Positions 1-7,200 of a DNA stretch of 11,487 nucleotides are shown here, piece after piece. Positions within the stretch are counted from its first letter, which is position 1. Every line of letters starts with the position of its first letter. Origin of the DNA: Arthrobacter sp. (GTDB lineage: Bacteria > Actinomycetota > Actinomycetes > Actinomycetales > Micrococcaceae). A program made the position numbers and the translations under genes. Under the pieces are notes generated by a model. That model did not search any database and was not told where the DNA came from. It worked only from the letters and a program-made list of their open reading frames with translations. The stretch lies in assembly GCA_018260285.1 (NCBI GenBank), contig JAGLBH010000040.1, positions 1-11,487 on the forward strand, given 5' to 3'.

Positions 1-1
1 G

Positions 2-369
2 GGTAAGCGGGAAGCACGGGAGCATTATCGGCGGTTTATCGCACAGATTCCCGAGAGGATTGAGATTGTCAACTCCTTCATCCCCGGCGAACTGAGCCCG
101 ATTACGGTCGACCGGGATCATCTTCAGCGTCTGGGTGAATGGTTCGTCGGGCTGGCTGCGGAGGGGGGGGGGAGAAGACGATCGGACATGGCTCCGTTCA
201 CTCTGCCTGGATATACATATTGCATTCTCTGACGCTGTCATCAAGGAGTATGGAAACTGCGAGTGGGGACTTTTCGCCTGGGGGAGAAAGGATGTTGCGA
301 CAACTCGCCCCTTTGTCCCCTAGCTGCATCCAGACCTTCCGAAACATCACTGTCATGCCGATATTGTGA
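2..369 (+). pseudogene. Broken hypothetical gene, 5' end outside window, frameshifted at a G10 tract
   Basis: The sequence is open from the window edge in frame 2. It gives a convincing protein segment (about 55 residues with FIPGELSPITVDRDHLQRLG in the middle) up to a run of ten G at 163-172. Frame 2 then gives a poor tail and stops at 230-232. Frame 3 carries on with plausible protein (WLRSLCLDIHIAFSDAVIKE, then CEWGLFAWGRKDV) until a stop at 321-323. Removing one G would join the two frames. A second shift near 310-325 would then join to frame 1, whose short tail ending FRNITVMPIL stops at 367-369. The pattern suggests a gene with two frameshifts, so a decayed gene. The first shift could instead be a sequencing slip or a phase-variable tract. 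The general look is of a small soluble actinobacterial hypothetical protein, and I cannot name the family. Confidence 0.55.
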
Positions 370-584
370 GGATGGCTGGCAATTGGACATATCGACTGAA
401 AAGAAACCTTAACTGGAATCCGGGCATGGACAGTTGTCACTGTGCTGAAATCGTTGAGCTCATGAAAAATTGCGCGGGCTGGAATAGCAGCAACCTTGAG
501 AACCGAGTGCCCGCCGATCTCCTCACGTATCTTCGCAGCTGGTCTCTTCGCGGCCGAGGATTCGCTGGATGATGAGCCAGTTGA
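370..584. other. Non-coding or fully decayed stretch
   Basis: No frame gives convincing protein here. Short open frames exist on both strands, but their codon use lacks the GC-rich third positions of the real genes nearby, and local GC is visibly lower than in the operon. Frame 1 from about 496 (residues such as FAAEDSLDDEPVDAQEGC) is the best candidate for a decayed upstream part of the remnant that follows. I see no RNA gene, terminator or mobile-element end. Confidence 0.4.
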
Positions 585-806
585 TGCTCAAGAAGGCTGC
601 AAGGTGACACTTCAGGAGTGCCCAACAGGTGTTTCACATGTGAGAGTTCTGTCACTGTGGAAGGTGATCTGCCCGATACCCGGCGGGCTTCAGTCTTGCT
701 CGAACTGGCCCCAGCAGACGCCGCGGCAGTACTTGAGCAGTTGAGAGGCCTCGCACAGCTCGTGCTGGCGACCGGCGAGGGCATGTCATTCTACAACTGC
801 CTCTGA
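585..806 (+). pseudogene. C-terminal coding remnant of an unidentified protein
   Basis: Frame 3 is open from just after a stop at 582-584 to the TGA at 804-806. The last 45 or so codons look truly coding: they have strongly GC-rich third positions and a sensible amphipathic helix pattern around ASVLLELAPADAAAVLEQLR, ending GEGMSFYNCL. A GTG at 618 could be a start, but the only purine-rich sequence (AGGAG) touches it directly, which is too close for a Shine-Dalgarno. Upstream frame 1 from about 496 to 640 could be the former N-terminal part, which would need one frameshift. I read this as the tail of a broken gene rather than a complete small protein. The family is not recognised. It ends 46 bases before the convergent end of the secretion operon. 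Confidence 0.45.
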
Positions 807-852
807 AGCTGGGGCAGGCGAGAGAAAACAGCGAATCGCGTCGGCGTCGTCC

Positions 853-2040
853 CTACCGCTCGTTGAGCGTCTGAAGCTCTCCGATCTTGATCTTGACCGA
901 GGTGGAGAGGGAATCCTCGAGTTCCCCTGAGTCTCCTCCCGCCTTCCACGTGGCCTTCCAGTGGGTGGTGACCTTGACGGTGTAGACCCCTCCGGGCTGG
1001 TTGGCTGACGTCTTGGAGTACTCATATCCGCAGTCAGGCGACTTGGCGGTTCCGAACTCCGCAGAGTAGGGAGTGCCTGCACCGTGGCAGGTGACGACGG
1101 TCCCGTCGCCCATGTCCCACTCGACGCGATCCACACGGGCCGCAATGTGCACGGTCTCGCCGGCAATAGTGTCCGTGAGGCTGACCGGACCGACGCTGCG
1201 GGCCTTGTCTTTGTTCGCGGCCCACAGCCAGACGGGAAGGCCGACAGCGCCCTGGGTCTTGGAATCGGGAGTGTAGGCTGTCGGGGCTGATCCGACTTCC
1301 ACAGGCTGGAGCTGGATGCGCCGCCAGGCCTCACTGACCGCGCCGGCTCGAGCAGCACGGGCGGCGTAGGACTTGTCGAGCACCATCCGGCCCTTGAGGA
1401 CGACCTCTAGTGGGTCCACGCCGGTGACTGCGTTGCAGTAATATGCCCGGTCTGCAGAGGGGTTCTTTCCCCGCCAGAGCTCTCGCCAGGCATCCTCTTC
1501 TCCGGTGGGGGCGGAGGTGTCTACGTTGCCGGTGGGGGCAGGGCTGCTCGATGACGGCCGGCTTGAGGGGGAAGGGCTTCCAGAGGGTGCGGGCTTGCCT
1601 GAAGAGGAAGGCTTCGAGGGCGTCTTCGAGGGAGCCGGTCGTGGGGCTGAAGCGGCATTGCCGACGTCCGACTCTTTGAGATAGCACTGGTTCTCAGGAC
1701 TCCAGACCCCATAGACGGGGGAGATGCAGGGGATGACCTCGGTGGAGCCGGCGACGGAGGTCGTGCAGACCGGGGCCTTCTTGCCCTGTGTTGCAGTGGT
1801 TGACTGTGTCCCGCCCGATGTCCCGTTGCCTCCGCTGCACGTCTCTGCGATGCCGGCATTGATGCCACCGCTGGTCAGTGTTCCAGTGCCGTTGGTCGTG
1901 CAGGACGCTGCGGAGGCAGGTGCGGGGGCAGAAAGGAGCGGAACAACAAGAGCAGCTGCGGCGACCGCTGAGAGCACACGATGTGTGGATCTCACTCGGT
2001 CGGGGGTCGTGCGGTTGAGACTGGACTGCGGCTTCAGCAT
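853..2040 (-). CDS. Secreted protein with C-terminal PKD-like domain, T7SS-associated type
   Basis: A 395-residue exported protein, last gene of the operon. Residues 1-44 are a signal peptide: basic N-region, hydrophobic stretch about 22-38, and a likely signal peptidase I site after PASA at 44. Residues 47-120 are Gly/Thr-rich with five cysteines (47, 68, 92, 105, 119). Residues 130-175 are a Pro/Ser-rich linker. Residues 180-280 form an uncharacterised domain (WRELWRGKNPSADRAYYC), and about 295-390 a PKD-like beta domain with EWDMGDGTVVTCHG and a pair of cysteines at 318 and 337, ending IGELQ. In actinobacteria, proteins of this type accompany FHA-FtsK ATPase genes; that is recalled family knowledge. 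I chose the ATG at 2040 over an upstream in-frame start at 2076 because AGGGGG lies 4 bases before it, the signal peptide starts properly there, and the start overlaps the lipoprotein stop by 7 bases. Role is inferred as an extracellular partner or cargo of the ATPase system. Confidence 0.85.
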   Translation of the reverse strand: MLKPQSSLNRTTPDRVRSTHRVLSAVAAAALVVPLLSAPAPASAASCTTNGTGTLTSGGINAGIAETCSGGNGTSGGTQSTTATQGKKAPVCTTSVAGSTEVIPCISPVYGVWSPENQCYLKESDVGNAASAPRPAPSKTPSKPSSSGKPAPSGSPSPSSRPSSSSPAPTGNVDTSAPTGEEDAWRELWRGKNPSADRAYYCNAVTGVDPLEVVLKGRMVLDKSYAARAARAGAVSEAWRRIQLQPVEVGSAPTAYTPDSKTQGAVGLPVWLWAANKDKARSVGPVSLTDTIAGETVHIAARVDRVEWDMGDGTVVTCHGAGTPYSAEFGTAKSPDCGYEYSKTSANQPGGVYTVKVTTHWKATWKAGGDSGELEDSLSTSVKIKIGELQTLNER

Positions 2041-2651
2041 GGTTCCCCCTGAGACGTGTGGCTGACCCAGACCCAATTATTCTTTGACGAGTCCCACGAA
2101 ACAACCTCGGTTCCCTTAGTTTTTGCAGGTCCGGAGTTTTTGGCCTGCTGCCCTTGCGCAGTGAAGCTCTTGATCGTCGAGGCATCTCGACAGACGGTGA
2201 GCTCCACGAGGCCGAAGCCGCTCTTCTGCCCGCCGCCGGGGGAGGCTTTTCCGGAGATGAGGCGAAGGGTCGGAGCTCCCTCGATCCAAGACCCGTTCTT
2301 CTTCATCGCCGGGATGATCTGGGCGTACTCCGCTGCCATGGGGCCGGCAACATACCGGTAGACCAGCTGGGGGTCCTCCTTGGACTTTCCGAGGACCCGC
2401 TCCTGGTTCTTCAACACCAACCCGAGGAACGCGTAGGCCGAGGAGACTGCCTCTTTCTCGGACTCGGGCACGGCATTCGGCTGAGGGTCAGCCGTGCCAG
2501 AAGGGCTGGTGGAGGCGGGCGCCGTCGTCGATCCCGAAGAGGTGGGCGGAGTCGTCTCGTGGGGAAGCTCTGCGGACTTGGGGGCAGAGCAGGCGCTGAG
2601 CAAGAGCGCACCGGCGAGAGCGGCGATGACAGGTGGTGCGAGGCGGGGCAT
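2034..2651 (-). CDS. Lipoprotein of the T7SS-like operon
   Basis: A 205-residue protein with a clear lipoprotein signal peptide: hydrophobic residues 7-19, then lipobox LLSAC with the lipidated cysteine at 21. A Thr/Ser/Pro-rich tether of about 40 residues follows. The folded part (about 62-205) starts with a helix (SEKEAVSSAYAFLGLVLKN) and ends in beta-rich sequence with LVELTVCRDASTIKSF and a terminal NNWVWVSHTSQGEPC. The helix-then-sheet order and closing tryptophan-rich strand suggest an NTF2-like (SnoaL/DUF4440-type) fold; that is inference. Cysteines at 154 and 205 could form a disulfide. The preceding gene's stop TAG is part of the TAGGAA Shine-Dalgarno, 6 bases from the ATG. The end overlaps the next start by 7 bases. 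It should sit on the outer face of the membrane beside the beta-propeller protein. Confidence 0.88.
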   Translation of the reverse strand: MPRLAPPVIAALAGALLLSACSAPKSAELPHETTPPTSSGSTTAPASTSPSGTADPQPNAVPESEKEAVSSAYAFLGLVLKNQERVLGKSKEDPQLVYRYVAGPMAAEYAQIIPAMKKNGSWIEGAPTLRLISGKASPGGGQKSGFGLVELTVCRDASTIKSFTAQGQQAKNSGPAKTKGTEVVSWDSSKNNWVWVSHTSQGEPC

Positions 2652-2660
2652 GGGGCGTTC

Positions 2661-4259
2661 CTACTTTCCGTCGTTTCCTTGGGCGAGATCAGGAGCGAGT
2701 GCGTAGAGGCGCCGGCCGTCCGGCTGAGTCACCGTGATGATCGCCTTCCCCTCCACGACGCCCCAGGGTGTGTTCGTTCGGGAGCGGTCGTACTCCGCTG
2801 CGCCGTTCTTCGTCAGAGCGAGCCCCCGGCCGCTGCCGGACACGCCGAACGCATTGCCGTCCGAGACGACTGCGAGAGAGGCCCCGGGGGCGCCGAGGGA
2901 TCGGTTGCGCTTGAGGTCGATGAGGAGACTCTTGAGAGCAAGCCCCGAACCGTCTGCAGCGACGACAGCCGAACCGTCCGTCCGCACCCCCGCCCCCGGA
3001 GTGATCTCCTGCCGCAGCTGCCCGCTCACCGCGTCCTGGACGATCACCCTCACTGTGTCGCCGGAGGTCCACCGGGAGACGACGACGCCGCGGCCCGCCA
3101 TGACGATCCGGCCTGTTCCGCCGCCCTGAAGCGGCGAGAGGACCTTGAGGGCTGGACCCGCCCCTGAGGCAGTGACCCGTCGCCAGGATCCGTGGGCGTC
3201 GGCGGCGATGATCGCACCGTCCTCCGCAGCGAGAGGCGTCAGGCCAGCGGGGATGCTGATGATGACTGGTTTGCCGCGGGAGATGAGGTAGGCGCGGGAG
3301 CCTGCCGTGATGAGGGGGGAGCGGCCGGTGAAGGTCACGCTCGCCTCTCGAGGCAGGGCAGTCTGGCCGCGGGAACCCTTCTCCATGTCCCACCAGGTGA
3401 GGCCTGCATCCGTGCGGACGGCGGCAACGGTCCGCCCGTCGAGCGTTGTCAGACGAGGGCTGGCGTTGCGGGCGAGGTTCTTCGGCAGGGCCGTCTGCCA
3501 GACGGCTTGGCCGGTGTCCCCGCGGAAGCTCGAGATCATGCCGCTGCGTGAGGGCACAAGGATCCATCCTCCGGGGCCCACCAAGGGCGGCTGGTCGGCG
3601 TCGGTGGCAGTGACCCAGAGCGCGGCGTCCCTCCAGGTGGGGGGTGCCTCTCCGGGAACATCGACGGCGAGTGCCTCACCGGATGAGCGGTTCACGAAAG
3701 CGGCTGTTGTCGGCACGGAGAGGCCTGCTCCTCCTACGAGCACAACGAAGAGGAGGGCGGCCGTGAGAAGAGCCGGTCGAAGCGCCGGGCGGGACGGCGG
3801 GGGAGAGGCGGCCTGTCCCTGGACAGGACGGCGCGATGTCCGGAGGCGCTCGGCGGCCTCTTCAGAGACCTGGGGCAGGCTGATGACCGCATCCCACGGG
3901 GCACTGACCTGCTCGAGGGGAAATGCCTGCGCCGGGGCCGTCACGCTGAGGTATTCGTGGGCGGGACGGCCGGGAAGCACGTCGGGAATGTCCGGCTTCT
4001 CCAGATGAGCCCTGATGAGTGCGGTGATCCACCCGATGACGCCCTCGCGCTGGCGGACCCAGCGCACGAGGGTGAAGATCGAGTAGACGAGTGCCAGAAC
4101 GAGGGTGGCCACGCCTGACCACAGGCCCACCGGGCTGCTCGTCGGCAGGCCCATGGCCTTGAGCGCTCCGAGCCAGGCGAGCAGGCAGAGAAGGACGGGC
4201 AGCAGCTCGGGAGCAAACGGTCCGCGGCGTGCCGGGGCCGGCAGCTGATCGACGCTCAT
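2661..4259 (-). CDS. Membrane protein with extracytoplasmic PQQ-like beta-propeller domain
   Basis: A 532-residue protein. Two membrane helices lie near residues 17-36 and 45-65, followed by a charged cytoplasmic loop of about 95 residues, a third helix near 161-183, then about 330 residues that would lie outside. This outer region has repeating beta-strand units with WD-like and PQQ-like features (GWILVPSRSGMISSFRGDTG, QAVWQTALP, TWWDMEKGS, YALAPDLAQ), typical of a seven- or eight-bladed PQQ/quinoprotein-type propeller. No enzyme active site is evident, so it is more likely a binding scaffold. The start ATG overlaps the ATPase stop (ATGA), with a consensus AGGAGGAG 5 bases upstream at 4265-4272. 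Its position directly after the ATPase suggests it is the membrane partner that links the motor to extracytoplasmic parts, perhaps in the place EccB or EssB takes in classical systems. That is inference; I see no homology to either. Confidence 0.85.
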   Translation of the reverse strand: MSVDQLPAPARRGPFAPELLPVLLCLLAWLGALKAMGLPTSSPVGLWSGVATLVLALVYSIFTLVRWVRQREGVIGWITALIRAHLEKPDIPDVLPGRPAHEYLSVTAPAQAFPLEQVSAPWDAVISLPQVSEEAAERLRTSRRPVQGQAASPPPSRPALRPALLTAALLFVVLVGGAGLSVPTTAAFVNRSSGEALAVDVPGEAPPTWRDAALWVTATDADQPPLVGPGGWILVPSRSGMISSFRGDTGQAVWQTALPKNLARNASPRLTTLDGRTVAAVRTDAGLTWWDMEKGSRGQTALPREASVTFTGRSPLITAGSRAYLISRGKPVIISIPAGLTPLAAEDGAIIAADAHGSWRRVTASGAGPALKVLSPLQGGGTGRIVMAGRGVVVSRWTSGDTVRVIVQDAVSGQLRQEITPGAGVRTDGSAVVAADGSGLALKSLLIDLKRNRSLGAPGASLAVVSDGNAFGVSGSGRGLALTKNGAAEYDRSRTNTPWGVVEGKAIITVTQPDGRRLYALAPDLAQGNDGK

Positions 4260-7200
4260 GCGGACTCCTCCTCGAGGCCCAGAGGCAGCTGAACCGTGAG
4301 AGGCTCACCGTCTCCCAGGTGAAGGATGCCGCGTCCGGGTTTAACCGTGCGGGTCACGTCGGCCGGGCTGATCTTCGCGCCGATCGCCTCCCCTTCTGCG
4401 AGCTCCTTCGGGGAGAGGAGAACCCCGTAGCCGCTGCGTCGGGCATCCACGCGCCAGCCTGTGAACCCGGCGGAGAGGTTTGCCGCGAGGCCCGCGAAGA
4501 GGAGGTAATGGCCGTTGTCGCCCCCGTGGAGCACGAACTTCCGGAGGAATTCGTCAGCGGGGTGCTGAGCGCTCAGGAGGTCGACGTCGTCGATGACGAG
4601 CACGGCGGGAGGCTGATCTGCGCCGAGGAAGGGGGTGATGTCCTCGGGGCCGAACTCCGTTCCTCGGATGACTCCGCGGACATTCGGATGCTCCTCGAGC
4701 AGACGCAGCGGGGAGCTTTTGGGCGTGATGAGGACGACATCTGTCCCGCCGGCCAGAAGCGAGCGGGCCATGGTCTGGAGAACTGTCGATCGTCCCGAGC
4801 GAGGGGATCCTGCCACGATAAAGGCGCTGGCAGAAGCATCGAAGTGCATTCCGAGGAGATCGAGCTCGTCTCCGCCGACGCCGACGAGCCCGAAGTTCGG
4901 GCGAGGGCCTTCGCCCATCCCGAGCGCTGCGTCGAAGGTCAGAACGCTCGGCAGCATGGTGATGGCGAGAGGGCGCTGCACAGCCGGGGTTTCCGGCCCG
5001 AGAGGAGGCATTGCAGCGGCCTCTGCGCGGATGAGGTCAGCTGCTGCAGAGCCCTGACCGGACGGTTCCAGGAGAGCGATCTGCAGCTCTCGAGCGGACT
5101 CAGCGCGGAATGCTCGTCCCTCAGGGATCTCATCCGGCATCTTGCTGGGCGTGAGCCCCGCAGAGGAATAGTCCGTCTTGTCAGAGAGGCGCAGGACGAT
5201 CTGCTCCTCGACGAGGGCGTTGACTCGGGGCGCGAAGAGGGTCCGGTCACCCGTGATGATGAGGTGTACGCCGACACTGGCTCCCTCGCGGAGCATGTAG
5301 ACCACGTTGTCCAGCAGGCGCCCGTTGTTCACGTCGCTGAGCGAGCCCATGAAGCCCTCCCAGCGGTCGATGAGGAAGAGGACGTGGGGCAGCTTCTCCT
5401 CGGGCGCCGCGTGACGGCGCTGCTCGGTGATGTCCGCATAGCCGCGGGCTCCGAGCATCTCCTGCCGCTCGGCGATGAGCTCGCCGAGTTTCGAGATGAG
5501 CCGGATGGCGCGGTTGGTCTCGGTCCTCTGGACGACGGCGCCAGCGTGCGGGAGGTCGCGCAGAGGGAGGAGACCGCCGTTGCCGCAGTCCAGAGCGAGG
5601 ATGTGCAGCTGCGTGGGGTCGAGGGTGCGGGCGGCAGACAGGGCGATGGTCCTGAGCGCCTGGGTGCGCCCCGTGCGGGCGGCGCCGACGCACAGCAGGT
5701 GGCCCGTCTTCGAGAGGTCCAGGACGGCGGGGCGCTGGTCCTGCTCGGCCGGGAAGTCCTCGAGGCCGTACGGGATGAGAGGCAGGTCCTCAGATCCCTC
5801 GTCCGCAGGGAGCGCGTCTGCTCGGACAGCCGGGATGTCTTCGAGGAGCAGAGACGTGGGAAGAGCAGGGAGCCAGGGGGAGAACGGCTCGGCGTACCCG
5901 AGAGCCTGGTGGGCCTCTGTGATGCAGGAGACGAGAACGGCCAGATCGGTGAGGTCGTTCTCTTCAGGCCGCTCCTCCTTGGGCGGGCGTGGGGAGGGGA
6001 GCGCCATCTCGGCGAAGTCCAGGCGATGGGTGAACAGGGCGGACTGGGCCGTCTCTGCGGCCTGTCCCGGACGGCGGCCGCCGACTCGCCCGGACTGGAA
6101 GGGGATGAGCTGGGAGGCGCCGAGACGAACATAGGCTCGTCCTGGGGTTGACTTCGAGATGAGGGAGGCCTCCTTCGCGTCAATGACGTCCTGTGACTCG
6201 GTCGAGTCCGTCACGCGCAGGGCGATGCGGAGGTTCGTGTTCGCCCGGATCTCCGGGGAGACGACGCCGGACGGGCGCTGGGTCGCGAGGACGAGGTGAA
6301 TGCCGAGAGAGCGCCCTCGCTGGGCGATGTTGACCAGGCCCTTGACGAAGTCGGGCAGCTCGCGGGCGAGGGAGGCGAACTCGTCGATGACGATGAGCAG
6401 CCGGGGCATCGCCGGGATGCGGTCGCCGCGGTCCTGGAGAAGCGTGTAGTCCTCAATGTCTTTGGCCCCCACCGCTGCGAGCATGTGCTCGCGTCGTGTC
6501 AGCTCGGCTCCGAGCGACTCGAGCGCCCGCTCCACAAGGTGGGTGTCGAGGTCTGTCACCATGCCGACGGTGTGCGGCAGATCCACGCAGTCCTTGAAGG
6601 CCGCGCCGCCCTTGTAGTCCACGAGGACGAAGTTCATCGACTCCGGTGTGTTGACCACCGCGAGGGAGGCGACGAGCGTCTGGAGCAGCTCCGACTTTCC
6701 GGAGCCGGTGGTGCCGGCGACGAGACCGTGAGGGCCGTCTGTGCGCAGGTCCAGGGAGAACGCGCCGTCCACACCGGCGCCGAGGACAGCGCTCGTCGAA
6801 CGCCCGCCGCTCTTCCAGATCTGCGCGATGCTCTCTCCGGTGGGCGGCTCAAGCTGGAGCAGGTCGAGCAGCCGGGCCGAGGCGGGCAGCACCGCGTCGT
6901 CGTCGTCAGGACTGGCGTCCCGGACCGAGGCGAGGCTGCGGGCGACGCGCGGGAACCACTCGGGATCCGGCAGGTCGGGAAGGACGTTCGCCGACGCCTT
7001 CTCGCCCGTGGCCCTCACTTCGAGGAAAGCGCCTCGCTGGACGGCTGTCGCCTGGCACTCCTCGGGCAGAAGCCTCTCTTCGGCGTCGAGGCAGAGGCAG
7101 AAGACCCGGGCTGCCGGACCGTTCTGGAGAATGCTCGTGAGTCCGGGGAGGGCGCGGAGCCTCCGGGCCCCGCTGATGATGACGACGACGTCCGGCTCGT

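Noticed and set aside
857..869. CGCTC-GTT-GAGCG hairpin as operon terminator
   Set aside because: It lies inside the last codons of the secreted-protein gene, the stem is only 5 bases and there is no T-run in the - strand direction.
2041..2076. Upstream in-frame start (2076) for the secreted protein
   Set aside because: It would add 12 residues inside the lipoprotein gene; the ATG at 2040 has a good Shine-Dalgarno (AGGGGG) and a normal signal-peptide start.
2154..3167. 337-residue + strand open frame opposite the lipoprotein and propeller genes
   Set aside because: It spans two real genes on the other strand with clear lipobox and propeller repeats; its product is Arg/Gly-rich low-complexity sequence.
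4229..6151. 640-residue open frame on the + strand opposite the ATPase gene
   Set aside because: It lies fully antisense to motif-verified FtsK/SpoIIIE domains, has a biased charged composition with no recognisable domain, and is the usual mirror frame of a high-GC gene.
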